Assembly: GCF_006829085.1 (NCBI RefSeq)
Contig: NZ_BJTC01000012.1
Location: forward strand, 76,232-140,231
DNA: 64,000 nt
DNA from: Chryseobacterium sp. ON_d1
Lineage (GTDB): Bacteria; Bacteroidota; Bacteroidia; Flavobacteriales; Weeksellaceae
Reading direction: 5' to 3'
The notes beneath the pieces were generated by a model that had not been told where the DNA came from, searched no databases, and worked only from the letters and a program-made list of their open reading frames with translations. Shown piece after piece: positions 51,463-60,288 of the stretch (position 1 is its first letter; the number at the start of each line of letters is the position of its first letter). The position numbers were made by a program, and so were the translations under genes.

Positions 51463-54400
51463 ATGAAAAAAATTTTATCTTTTTTATTTATGTTTTGCAT
51501 TTTCACCTCTGCCTTTGCCCAATTGGACCGAGAGCATTGGTTTGCACCGATGATAGATAGAACTAATGCGACCGTTCCATATCAGAGATTGTATTTATCT
51601 ACCAACAGAACAACTCCTTTTCCTGTAAGTATTTATAACAATAATGTTCTGATCGGAACAGTGAATATCAGTAAAAATAATCCACAGAAATTCGATGTAT
51701 TAAGGACCTATATTATTACCAAACTGCAGACAGATTTATTTACCCCAACTACCAAAGGATTATATCTTAAGGCAGAATTTCCTTTTTATGCCAATTTAAG
51801 ATTCTCAGTATTTAACCACGCAGAAATCATTACTTCCAAAGGAATCCCTTCAACAGGACAAAAATTCTATACCGCTTCAGCTCCCATCACTGTAAGCAAC
51901 AATATTCTTAATTTTATGACCAGTGTACTGGCAACTGAAGATAATACAACTGTTACCATTACCGGATACAACCCTAATGTTCAGTTTTCCAATGGGATGA
52001 CCGGCGCTACCAATCCGACAATGACATTCACCTTAAATAAAGGGCAATCATACATTATTGAAGGAATTGGGAATATAACCGGAAACTTTGATGGTTTTAT
52101 TGGTTCAAAAATTACTTCAAACAAACCCATCAGTGTCACCAACGGAAATTTTAACGGACAATATGCCGGAAATTTTCCATCCAGTTCAGATATCCTAATG
52201 GATCAGTCAGTGCCTGTTAACAGGCTCGGAAATGAATTTGCCCTTGTAAAAGGTAACGGAGCCATTGGTGCTCATATGGAAGGAGCCATTGTAGTTGCTA
52301 CTGAGGACAATACCCAAATCTTTGTCAATAATGAAATACCTCCTATAGCAACTATCAATGCCGGAAAATACTTTGTCATTCCTGATTCTAAGTATATTCT
52401 CCAGGGAAACGGACATTATAATTTATATCTCAAAACATCTAAAAACGCTTATGTCTACCAGATTTTAGCAGGAGCTTCAAATACAGGAAATGAAACAGCA
52501 ACCGGAGGATTCAATTTTATTCCTGCCCTGAACTGTTATCTTCCTAAACAGATTAATGAACTCGGGCTTATTAATGAAAATTTTGTACATTCCAATGGTA
52601 ATCCCGGAGGAATTCTGAATATTCCTACAAAGCTGAATCTTATTACAGAAAGAGGAGCTACCGTCACCGTAAACGGTACGAATCCTCCTGTAATAACCGG
52701 CCCTTATAATATGACAGGTACCAATAATTGGGTTACCTATGGAATTCCCAATGTAACGGGGAATATTACTGTCGTTTCAGACAAGGCCATTATGGCCGGA
52801 ATTACTGCCGGAAGTGATGCCGTAGGATATGGAGGTTTTTTTGCAGGCTTTCCTACCCAACCCGTTATTTTACAATCTGGTAACGGCTGTATTCCAGGAG
52901 TGGTCCTTACTGTAGACCCTCTCATTTATGATACTTACCAATGGTACAGAAACGGAAATATTGTTCCGGGAGCCACAACTTCTTCAATTACTCCTACACT
53001 GCCGGGATATTATACATGTTCTGTAACCATGGGAAGCTGCGCTCCTTTGGTTACAGAACAATTTAAAGTACTGAACTGTACAAAGCTATCCAGCATATCA
53101 TACAACGTATGTAACGCCAAAACGATAATCCCTGCATTCAGCACTTCAGCACAGACTCCTGATCCCGGTACTGTAGCTATTACGACAGCCCCTTCATTAG
53201 GTACCGCTGTTGTAAACCCTACTACCGGCAATATTACCTATACTGTAAATACTCCCGGTACACCAGGAACGGATACATTCACCTATACATTCTGTGGAAA
53301 TGACCCTGATTTCCCAGATTGTGAAACGGTAACTGTCACCATTAACATTCAGACTCTTACAGTAACAAATGCCACATTATCTGCCTGTGATGTCAACGGA
53401 CAAGGTACCTTTAATCTGACTACAGCAAATATCAGCAGTGGCTCTCCTGTTACTATTACCTATTATCCTACCCTTGTAGATGCTCAGAATGAAAACGCAG
53501 CGGCATTAATAACCAATACAACAGCTTACACTGCCCCTAATGGTACAATCATATATGCAGTTGTAAACAACAATATTGGTTGTAAAGGTATTGCACAAAT
53601 AACGTTATCTCTTTTCAACAAAGCTATCGTTCTGGATAACTACAATGGCGTTTTCTGTGATGATAATCTGGACGGAACAGTTAATGTTATACTTTCCAAT
53701 ATCACCCCTATTGTACTTAATAATCCAAGTTATTTTACCAATGTAAGGTATTATGCAAACCTGGCAGATGCCAATGCAGGAAATAACAATACGCTTCCTA
53801 ATAACTGGAGCTATACAGCCACCACCACGATTTACATCAGAGTAGATTCCCCTGACGGATGTGCTTCTGTCATTAAACCATTACAATTCAGTATTGGAGA
53901 CAGATTAACACTGATCACTAAAACCGTCACAGAAAGCACTTGTGATGATGATCTGGATGGAATAAAAAGTGTCAACTTAGCTCAGTTTATTCCCCAGTTT
54001 ACGTTGGATCCGAATATTACGTTCACTTTTCATGCAACCTTAGCAGATGCTCAGAACAATGTAAATGCAGTTTCATTACCTGTAAATATAATAACTTCCC
54101 AGACTTATTATATCCGTTTCCAAAAAAACGGAGTCTGTCCGGAAGTAGGCACTCTTATTATCAACATTAAAGTTCCTAAGAAATCGGATATATTAAAAGA
54201 TAAGACGATTTGCCCGAAAACCACTACAAAACTTGATGCAGGGCCCGGTTTTGAAAGATATTTATGGAGTACAGGAGCAACCACACCTTCCATCACCAAT
54301 GTTGCTCCTGGAAATTATTGGGTAGAACTCACATTCAATGGCTGTGTTTACAAACAGTATGTCAGCGTAACAGAATTGCCGCTTCCCGTAATTACATCTA

Positions 54401-54861
54401 TTGAAATTGACGGAGCAACAGTAAAGATAGGGGTAAGCGGCGGTACACCTCCTTATGAGTATTCTCTGGACGGTGTTCTGTGGCAGAGTTCCAATGTTTT
54501 CTATAATGTACCCAGAGGAGCGCACAACATATTTGTAAGGGACTCCAGAATGTGTGAGGATGTTATAAAATCATTTGCCATTATTAATCTGATCAACACC
54601 ATTACTCCTAATGGGGATGGTCATAATGAAGGAATAGATTACTCTGCCTTAATGAAGAATGATAATCTTGTATTCCGTATTTTTGACCGGTATGGCGCAG
54701 AGGTCTTCAGAGGCACTCCAGAAAACAGATATACCTGGGATGGAAGAGTTGGCGGAAGATATGTTCCGACAGCAAATTACTGGTATTTTATTACCTGGAC
54801 AGAATATGGCTCTTCACTCACTGTAAAGTATTCCAGCTGGCTTCTGGTAAAACACAGATAA
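51463..54861 (+). CDS. Giant secreted protein, same family, copy D (long form)
   Basis: The 1132-residue protein has a signal peptide (to AFAQ), REHWFAPM, the IgGFc-like region (ATEDNTTVTITGYNPNVQF, LNKGQSYIIEGIGN, MDQSVPVNRLGNEFALVKG), an Ig-like module (YQWYRNGNIVPGATT), and the two extra repeats shared with copy A (CDDNLDGTVNVILSN and CDDDLDGIKSVNLAQF, each followed by a T..YYANLADANAG- or FHATLADAQN-like block). It ends with LDAGPGFERYLWSTGATT and the sorting domain (NTITPNGDGHNEGIDYSA to SWLLVKHR). The CDDNLDG acidic segments could bind calcium. TAAATTTG at 51436-51443 is the -7 element. Confidence 0.9.
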   Translation: MKKILSFLFMFCIFTSAFAQLDREHWFAPMIDRTNATVPYQRLYLSTNRTTPFPVSIYNNNVLIGTVNISKNNPQKFDVLRTYIITKLQTDLFTPTTKGLYLKAEFPFYANLRFSVFNHAEIITSKGIPSTGQKFYTASAPITVSNNILNFMTSVLATEDNTTVTITGYNPNVQFSNGMTGATNPTMTFTLNKGQSYIIEGIGNITGNFDGFIGSKITSNKPISVTNGNFNGQYAGNFPSSSDILMDQSVPVNRLGNEFALVKGNGAIGAHMEGAIVVATEDNTQIFVNNEIPPIATINAGKYFVIPDSKYILQGNGHYNLYLKTSKNAYVYQILAGASNTGNETATGGFNFIPALNCYLPKQINELGLINENFVHSNGNPGGILNIPTKLNLITERGATVTVNGTNPPVITGPYNMTGTNNWVTYGIPNVTGNITVVSDKAIMAGITAGSDAVGYGGFFAGFPTQPVILQSGNGCIPGVVLTVDPLIYDTYQWYRNGNIVPGATTSSITPTLPGYYTCSVTMGSCAPLVTEQFKVLNCTKLSSISYNVCNAKTIIPAFSTSAQTPDPGTVAITTAPSLGTAVVNPTTGNITYTVNTPGTPGTDTFTYTFCGNDPDFPDCETVTVTINIQTLTVTNATLSACDVNGQGTFNLTTANISSGSPVTITYYPTLVDAQNENAAALITNTTAYTAPNGTIIYAVVNNNIGCKGIAQITLSLFNKAIVLDNYNGVFCDDNLDGTVNVILSNITPIVLNNPSYFTNVRYYANLADANAGNNNTLPNNWSYTATTTIYIRVDSPDGCASVIKPLQFSIGDRLTLITKTVTESTCDDDLDGIKSVNLAQFIPQFTLDPNITFTFHATLADAQNNVNAVSLPVNIITSQTYYIRFQKNGVCPEVGTLIINIKVPKKSDILKDKTICPKTTTKLDAGPGFERYLWSTGATTPSITNVAPGNYWVELTFNGCVYKQYVSVTELPLPVITSIEIDGATVKIGVSGGTPPYEYSLDGVLWQSSNVFYNVPRGAHNIFVRDSRMCEDVIKSFAIINLINTITPNGDGHNEGIDYSALMKNDNLVFRIFDRYGAEVFRGTPENRYTWDGRVGGRYVPTANYWYFITWTEYGSSLTVKYSSWLLVKHR

Positions 54862-54863
54862 AA

Positions 54864-54922
54864 AGAAATCCGGAAGAAAGTAATACTGAATTTCAGCTGT
54901 TCTTTCTTCCGGAATTTTTATT
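54864..54922 (+). terminator. Long-loop terminator after copy D
   Basis: AAATCCGGAAGAAAG pairs with CTTTCTTCCGGAATTT across about 22 bases, followed by Ts. Confidence 0.75.
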
Positions 54923-55062
54923 TAAATCTAAATATTATTACCTGAAGGGCTGGTTTCTAACACTCCTTAACAATTAAATCCTAAAGTTTAATATAACTTT
55001 AACCACTATTATTCATCTAATTATACAAAATTGCTTTATTTCTACGTAATTTTGCGCATTAT

Positions 55063-55857
55063 ATGAAGAAACTGTTTACTCTACTGCTATTGGTTTTTCT
55101 GGCAAAAATTAATGCACAAATATATTCCGGTGAGGTATTTCTGAGAGACAACTCTATTTTATATCTCAATCAGGTTTATGTCACAAACCTGAATACTCAG
55201 AAAACCGTTCTTACGGATTACAATGGTAATTTTAATATTCCTGCCAATGCCGGGGATGTGATACGTTTTACTTCTATTGTCACCGAAAGAAAAGACATCA
55301 AATTGACCCCCCAATCAATGCAACAAAAAAACCTGGTTGAGCTTAAAATAGCCTATTATGAAATCCAGGAAATTGTACTCAGCAGGTTCAAGCCTACAGG
55401 AAACCTTCGGTATGACGTAAACTCTCTAAGAAAAGAAGATAAAGCATATGCTCTTAAAAAAGTAATTGGACTTCCCGAACCAAAAGGCGACGGAACCCCA
55501 CCGGAGCTTCCTGTTGCCGGATTGCGTGATGGCGGACTTACCTTCAGTCTTGAAAGTATTTATGATATCCTTTCCGGGGAAAGAAAGAAAAAACAGCGCT
55601 ATCAGGCTTACGAAAGAATGAACAGCTCTGTAGCACAGATCAAAAATTATCTGGGTAAAGATTATTTTACAAAATTTAAAATTCCTGAAAATTTAATTGA
55701 CAATTTTCTTCAGTTCGTTTATACTTCTGAAAATATCCAGGGATATGTATTAGCAGGAAACTTTGAAGCGATAAAAATTCCTATTGAAAAATACCTCCCA
55801 ATCTATCAGAAAAGACTAAGAAGCTCACACCTCCAGGAGGTTGTAAGCAGCAACTAA
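55063..55857 (+). CDS. Secreted carboxypeptidase-regulatory-like domain protein
   Basis: The 264-residue protein has a signal peptide (MKKLFTLLLLVFLAKINAQ) and an N-terminal CarboxypepD_reg-like fold (about 20-105): YSGEVFLRDNSILYLNQVYV, VLTDYNGNFNIPANAGDVIR, then the VELKIAYYEIQEIVLSRFK strand. The rest is mixed helical with no known domain (GLPEPKGDGTPPELPVAGL, IYDILSGERKKKQRYQAYER). In Bacteroidota this fold often marks envelope proteins and TonB-receptor plugs. TAATTTTG at 55047-55054 is a -7 element only 8 bases before the ATG. Confidence 0.85.
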   Translation: MKKLFTLLLLVFLAKINAQIYSGEVFLRDNSILYLNQVYVTNLNTQKTVLTDYNGNFNIPANAGDVIRFTSIVTERKDIKLTPQSMQQKNLVELKIAYYEIQEIVLSRFKPTGNLRYDVNSLRKEDKAYALKKVIGLPEPKGDGTPPELPVAGLRDGGLTFSLESIYDILSGERKKKQRYQAYERMNSSVAQIKNYLGKDYFTKFKIPENLIDNFLQFVYTSENIQGYVLAGNFEAIKIPIEKYLPIYQKRLRSSHLQEVVSSN

Positions 55858-55890
55858 AAATTCTGTGAAATAACCTTAAAATTATATTAT

Positions 55891-55919
55891 AAACCATGTG
55901 ATACACATGGTTTTTTTTT
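55891..55919 (+). terminator. Terminator after the 55063 gene
   Basis: AAACCATGTG and CACATGGTTT form a perfect stem with a very short loop, followed by a run of Ts. Confidence 0.85.
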
Positions 55920-56145
55920 GCTGTGCACTGCTGGGAACTCTCTATCTGGGACGATACAATATTCCTTATATGAATTATACAACTTTTACAATATATCATT
56001 CACGAGTTTTCAAAAATATGTTTAAATTTATCTCACAAATATGTGTTTAAAATAAAAACACCAACATTTCGTTATCAAGTAAAACTAATTAAACCAAAAC
56101 ACAAATTAAGTGTGAAGCATCCCAATTCTAACTTAATATTAATTA

Positions 56146-56910
56146 ATGAAAAAAGTATTTTTACTTCTTGCCTGTATGTTTTTATTTACTGTGTCTGCTC
56201 AGAAAAGAGGAAAAGATTACAGTAACATCCTAAAAAGTAATAGCATCTATGAGATCAACGCCTTTTTAAGAGATGCCCACCCTGATGATCCCCGAAGGTC
56301 CGTTCTAAAACCAAGGGTAATGGAAATGATGAAGGAATACATCAAGAATGCCCATCCTGCTGATCAAAAAGTAAAAGACATGCAGGAAATGCTCGCTATG
56401 CTGAGAAGAAGGCCATCTACAAAAATCACCTTTGATGAAATGAACGCCATTATCAAACAGAAACAGATTGCAAAATATAAAGCTGAACTGGCTGCAAAAC
56501 AACCTACTACGGTTTATACACCAAGTACTGCTCAGAATACTTATGTTGTAAATGCCACTGCTAATACAGCAATTCCCAATACTGAAGCTGAAGAATTCAA
56601 CATGCTGATGGCTGTCTCTCCTGTAGAGCATAAAAACAGAACTGTAAAAATCCTTAACTCTTTATTTGATAATGACCCTAATGCGAAAGAAGCTATCATA
56701 TTAATCCAAAATAAATCAGATTGTAATATCATTGTAAGAATGGAAGGGGTAGGCACTACTAAATACAGACTTGCCGTTCCTGCTCATGGTGAAGGTTCAA
56801 TTGTTATAGAAAAAGGACAGTATCTTTTTACCAGCCTTGTTTGCGGAGCTCAATATGCTTCACAAAAAACAATTGAGCGGGCAATTATGGTAGCTTTAGG
56901 AGGCCAATAA
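56146..56910 (+). CDS. Secreted hypothetical protein, small paralogous family, copy 2
   Basis: The 254-residue protein has a signal peptide (MKKVFLLLACMFLFTVSAQ). Its N-terminal segment (NILKSNSIYEINAFLRDAHP then DDPRRSVLKPRVMEMM) is shared with copy 3, and its C-terminal domain (about 180-254) has ILIQNKSDCNIIVRMEG, LAVPAHGEGSIVIEKGQY and TSLVCGAQYASQKTI, shared with copies 1, 3 and 4. Function is unknown. It is in the opposite orientation to copy 1 at 40167. Confidence 0.8.
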   Translation: MKKVFLLLACMFLFTVSAQKRGKDYSNILKSNSIYEINAFLRDAHPDDPRRSVLKPRVMEMMKEYIKNAHPADQKVKDMQEMLAMLRRRPSTKITFDEMNAIIKQKQIAKYKAELAAKQPTTVYTPSTAQNTYVVNATANTAIPNTEAEEFNMLMAVSPVEHKNRTVKILNSLFDNDPNAKEAIILIQNKSDCNIIVRMEGVGTTKYRLAVPAHGEGSIVIEKGQYLFTSLVCGAQYASQKTIERAIMVALGGQ

Positions 56911-57006
56911 TCTCAATCAAAAACGAATTATCTCTATGTCTTTTACCACGAAAAGGCAAAAATACTCCATAAATTTTCACTATTTTTGCACTCATTTTAT
57001 AACTCA

Positions 57007-57684
57007 ATGGGCAAGAATAAATTAGCAAGATTTGCAGAAAACAAAATATTACCAAATGTAATCCAGCCTACAAGGGAAGAGGCTTTAAAAGGATTCGAAC
57101 TTAAAGGGAAATGGAGAGAGAATTTCTTTAAAAATAACAATCCGATTGTTCTTGAACTAGGTTGTGGAAAAGGAGAATATTCTGTAGGACTCGCCAAAAC
57201 TTTTCCTGAAAAAAACTTTATAGGAATTGATATTAAAGGAGCAAGATTCTGGTTTGGTGCCAAAGAAGCGGTAGAAAACAATATGAATAATGTAGCTTTC
57301 CTGAGAACACAGATAGAACTTGTTGATTATTTTTTTGCGGAAAATGAAGTGGATGAAATCTGGATCACATTCCCGGACCCGCAGATCAAATACAAGAGAA
57401 CAAAGCACAGACTTACTCACCCAGATTTTTTAAACCGATATAAAAAGTTTCTGAAGCCAGGTGGTATTATCCATTTAAAAACCGATTCAGAATTCTTACA
57501 TGGTTATACACTCGGCTATTTACAGGGAGCAGGACATGAAATTATCACCGCTCACCATGATATCTATGGAGCACCTGAATATAATCCCGATACGGAACAC
57601 CTGAGAGATATCAAAACATATTATGAAGAGCTTTTCTCAGCAAAAGGAAAAACTATTACCTACATTAAATTTCGGATAAGCTGA
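57007..57684 (+). CDS. trmB: tRNA (guanine-N7-)-methyltransferase
   Basis: The start is the ATG at 57007 (MGKNKLARFAENKILPNVIQ); TATTTTTG at 56981-56988 is its -7 element, which rules out the longer frame from 56986. TrmB makes m7G46 in tRNA. The 225 residues show the SAM motif VLELGCGKGEYSVGLAKTFP (about 44-63), IGIDIKGARFWFGAKEA, and ITFPDPQIKYKRTKHRLTHP (about 117-136). It is inserted among members of the small secreted family. Confidence 0.96.
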   Translation: MGKNKLARFAENKILPNVIQPTREEALKGFELKGKWRENFFKNNNPIVLELGCGKGEYSVGLAKTFPEKNFIGIDIKGARFWFGAKEAVENNMNNVAFLRTQIELVDYFFAENEVDEIWITFPDPQIKYKRTKHRLTHPDFLNRYKKFLKPGGIIHLKTDSEFLHGYTLGYLQGAGHEIITAHHDIYGAPEYNPDTEHLRDIKTYYEELFSAKGKTITYIKFRIS

Positions 57685-57699
57685 TGAAATAAAAAATTG

Positions 57700-58398
57700 A
57701 TGAAAAAAAATTTTTTAACAATTTTATTCTTTACATTTCTTTTCTCCAACTTTACCCAAGCTCAAAAAGGCAGTAAAGACATTCTGAAAAGCACAAACAT
57801 TAAAGAAATTGAAGAATACCTAAAGAATACACACCCTGATGACCCTAAAAAGAGTGTGCTGAAACCTAAGCTCATAGCTTTAAAGAACGCTGAATGGACA
57901 AAGGGTGCCCGTACAGCCAAACCTATGGAAGCGAGGCCTGTTATTGGAGATATCCCTAAAAATGCTATGAGAAATCCCAATTCAGACGATGCCGAAATGT
58001 TTAAAAAGCTCATTGCCGAAACATCTTCTGAACACAAAGAAAAAACAGTGAAGCTTCTGAATGCAATGTTTAACGAGGACATTAACCGTAATGAAGCGAT
58101 TCTCTTATTCAAAAATAATTCAGACTGTAATATCGTCCTTAGAATTGAAGGAAATGAATTCTACAATCTGGCTGTCCCTGCCCGTGCTGAAAACTTTATT
58201 ATACTCACAAAGGACTCATATACACTTAGCAGTAATATCTGTGATATAAAATATTCTTCACAGAAAGATATTAAAAAAAGTATATTTGTAACCATAGAAA
58301 ATCCGAATCAACCCAGGATGGAGCTGAAATCTACCCAAAAGGAACCCATATCAGAACAATCTCCGAAAAAACAAAAATCAAAAAGTAAAATAGGATGA
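57700..58398 (+). CDS. Secreted hypothetical protein, small paralogous family, copy 3
   Basis: I use the ATG at 57700; the TTG one codon earlier is less likely. The 232-residue protein has a signal peptide (KNFLTILFFTFLFSNFTQAQ), the NTHPDDPKKSVLKPKLIAL segment shared with copy 2, and the family domain (LLFKNNSDCNIVLRIEG, LAVPARAENFIIL, SSNICDIKYSSQKDI). A basic, Lys/Gln-rich tail follows. It starts 15 bases after trmB and overlaps copy 4 by 4 bases (ATGA), so trmB, copy 3 and copy 4 are likely one transcript. Confidence 0.8.
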   Translation: MKKNFLTILFFTFLFSNFTQAQKGSKDILKSTNIKEIEEYLKNTHPDDPKKSVLKPKLIALKNAEWTKGARTAKPMEARPVIGDIPKNAMRNPNSDDAEMFKKLIAETSSEHKEKTVKLLNAMFNEDINRNEAILLFKNNSDCNIVLRIEGNEFYNLAVPARAENFIILTKDSYTLSSNICDIKYSSQKDIKKSIFVTIENPNQPRMELKSTQKEPISEQSPKKQKSKSKIG

Positions 58399-58835
58399 GA
58401 AAACTATTAGTTCTTACCGGCATTTCATTGATTCTTGTCAGCTGTAATGCAAACTATACTGGCTATCCGGGAAGAGCCTCCTACCCTTACCCCAACAGGA
58501 ATACAGGGAGCAGTGTCAATACGGAAAGAGAGTATAATGAGCTCTTGAAAACTTATAAACCGGAAACAGCTGACGTTCTTAATGATCTTCTGAACAATGA
58601 TGATCCTAAGAACCCCAGAACCTCTATTTCAGTAGAAAACAAATCTCCATGCAATATGGTGCTTACAGTAAGTGGGGGCAGTTTTTTCAAAAAGATCCCC
58701 ATCGGGGCCGGAAAAATAGGATATACAATGGTTCCTAAAAATCAAAATTACAGATTATCCGGAACTCTATGTAACGCTACTTATCAGTCTACAAAATTTA
58801 TAACGACTTCCTATTCTATAAAACTTTCAAATTAA
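58395..58835 (+). CDS. Lipoprotein, small paralogous family, copy 4
   Basis: The 146-residue protein ends its signal in SLILVSC, a lipobox, so Cys17 should be lipidated. A Tyr/Pro/Ser/Asn-rich linker (YTGYPGRASYPYPN) precedes the family C-terminal domain (about 70-146) with SVENKSPCNMVLTVSGGSFF and LSGTLCNATYQSTKF. It is the shortest, most divergent member. As a lipoprotein it would sit in the membrane while copies 1-3 appear to be released to the periplasm or exported. Confidence 0.78.
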   Translation: MRKLLVLTGISLILVSCNANYTGYPGRASYPYPNRNTGSSVNTEREYNELLKTYKPETADVLNDLLNNDDPKNPRTSISVENKSPCNMVLTVSGGSFFKKIPIGAGKIGYTMVPKNQNYRLSGTLCNATYQSTKFITTSYSIKLSN

Positions 58836-58845
58836 AAATCATAAA

Positions 58846-58870
58846 GACCTGCGAATTCTGCAGGTTTTTT
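58846..58870 (+). terminator. Terminator after copy 4
   Basis: ACCTGC pairs with GCAGGT around a 7-base loop, followed by Ts. Confidence 0.7.
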
Positions 58871-59016
58871 AATACCAAAGTATCTCAGGCCTATGATTCT
58901 GCAGACCTTTTAAAACAGCACTACTGAAGTCTAAACTTCACGAAATCAAAATATTATTTTCAGATGGTATACCTACGAAATATTTACTTATATTTAAAAA
59001 CATAAAATTGCGGTAT

Positions 59017-59039
59017 CCGAAAAGCATAAAAAGAGTAGG
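59017..59039 (+). promoter_or_regulatory. Shared two-part upstream motif, copy 3
   Basis: CCGAAAAGC (59017-59025), 7 bases, then GAGTAGG (59033-59039), which ends 21 bases before the peptide ATG at 59061. Position and boxes match copies 1 and 2. Confidence 0.6.
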
Positions 59040-59060
59040 AAAAAACTAAAACTAAAAACC

Positions 59061-59246
59061 ATGGAAAATTTAAAAAAAGTTTCAAGAAGTGAACTAAGAA
59101 CAATTAAAGGGGGATACAGAAGCTGCCTGGATGGCTGCAGTATGGAAATCGGGGAAATCTGCTGCGGAGGAGTATGCAGAATCGGTGTAGTTGTGCCCAG
59201 CACAGATCCGGACCTTGGAGATATGCTGGTATGTCCTAAAAAATAG
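59061..59246 (+). CDS. Bacteriocin-like double-glycine leader peptide with six-cysteine core, second copy
   Basis: The 61-residue peptide has leader MENLKKVSRSELRTIKGG (residues 1-18, true Gly-Gly) and a core with Cys at 22, 26, 34, 35, 39 and 58. This keeps the C-C-CC-C-C order and the exact positions of C22 and the C34-C35 pair of the peptide at 5887, though the rest differs. The core is acidic where the first is near neutral. It has its own terminator and the shared upstream motif. Maturation and activity are inferred from the leader family. Confidence 0.85.
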   Translation: MENLKKVSRSELRTIKGGYRSCLDGCSMEIGEICCGGVCRIGVVVPSTDPDLGDMLVCPKK

Positions 59247-59264
59247 TCTTAGTATATCAACAAT

Positions 59265-59297
59265 AAAAAAACGCTGGACCAAAATCCAGCGTTTTTC
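59265..59297. terminator. Bidirectional terminator between the peptide and rpsB
   Basis: AAAAACGCTGGA pairs with TCCAGCGTTTTT around a 6-base loop; it serves the peptide gene (plus) and rpsB (minus). Confidence 0.88.
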
Positions 59298-59319
59298 CTA
59301 TAGTAAAGAAAATCTTTAA

Positions 59320-60081
59320 TTATTCTGCATCGAAATCAGCATCTGTATCAGCAGATACTTTTTCTCCTTCTTCTTTAGATTTTTCTTTATCAGCTTTTCT
59401 TTGAGACTGACCTTCTTTGATAGATTCAGAAACTACGCTAAGGATCATATCAATAGACTTAGAAGCATCATCGTTTCCTGGGATAACGAAGTCAACTTTT
59501 CTAGGGTCAGAGTTTGTATCAACGATACCGAAAACTGGAATACCTAGTTTCTTAGCTTCAGTTACCGCGATGTGCTCTCTTAAGATATCAACTACAAATA
59601 CAGCAGATGGAAGTCTAACCATGTCTGCGATAGAACCTAAGTTCTTCTCAAGGTTAGCTCTTTGTCTGTCTACTTGTAATCTTTCTTTTTTAGATAAAGT
59701 TTCGAATGTACCGTCTTTTTTCATTTTGTCGATAGCATTCATCTTCTTTACAGCCTTTCTGATAGTAACGAAGTTCGTTAACATACCACCTGGCCATCTT
59801 TCTGTGATATAAGGCATATTAAGTTCAGAAGCGTGTTTTGCTACCACTTCTTTCGCCTGCTTTTTAGTAGCTACGAAAAGAACTTTTTTACCTGCAGAAG
59901 TTAATTTTTCTAAAGCGTTGCAAGCTTCGTCCAATTTAACTGCTGTTTTATGTAAGTCTACAATGTGAATACCGTTTTTCTCCATAAAAATGTATGGAGC
60001 CATATTTGGGTTCCACTTTCTCGTCATGTGACCGAAGTGTACGCCAGCCTCTAAAAGGTCTTTTACATTTGCTTTTGCCAT
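59320..60081 (-). CDS. rpsB: 30S ribosomal protein S2
   Basis: The 253-residue protein shows NVKDLLEAGVHFGHMTRKWN (residues 4-23), the standard S2 start, IHIVDLHKTAVKLDEACNAL, MPYITERWPGGMLTNFVTIR and GIVDTNSDPRKVDFVIPGND. The tail is acidic and low-complexity. It is part of the rplM-rpsI-rpsB run, but tsf, its almost universal downstream partner, is missing here and lies at 41081 on the other strand. Confidence 0.97.
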   Translation of the reverse strand: MAKANVKDLLEAGVHFGHMTRKWNPNMAPYIFMEKNGIHIVDLHKTAVKLDEACNALEKLTSAGKKVLFVATKKQAKEVVAKHASELNMPYITERWPGGMLTNFVTIRKAVKKMNAIDKMKKDGTFETLSKKERLQVDRQRANLEKNLGSIADMVRLPSAVFVVDILREHIAVTEAKKLGIPVFGIVDTNSDPRKVDFVIPGNDDASKSIDMILSVVSESIKEGQSQRKADKEKSKEEGEKVSADTDADFDAE

Positions 60082-60288
60082 GTTTTCTGTTTTTGTTAGT
60101 TTACTTTCCGTCTTTTAAACAATCAACAACTTCTTTAGATGGGAGAAGTGTTTGGATGCTAAACGTAACGGGCAATTGGCGGTTTGCTTTTTGCTTTTGG
60201 CAATTGGCTTTTCGCCGAGATTAAGTTTAAAAAAAATTTAATACATTCCTGTAGCCAATAGCCATAAGCCATCTGCCAACGAGAAATC
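60082..60288. repeat. Intergenic region with repeated GGCAATTGGC words
   Basis: Between rpsI and rpsB, GGCAATTGGC occurs twice 28 bases apart (60171 and 60199) around GCTTTTTGCTTTT, and a partly inverted GCCAATAGCCATAAGCC block follows. It resembles decayed dispersed intergenic repeats; no ORF or hairpin of note. Confidence 0.5.

Noticed and set aside
56043..56225. 60-residue plus-strand ORF upstream of the 56146 gene
   Set aside because: It overlaps the signal peptide of the 56146 gene in another frame and has random-looking composition.
59417..59812. 131-residue ORF antisense to rpsB
   Set aside because: It is the reverse-strand shadow of a conserved ribosomal gene, without ribosome-binding or family features.
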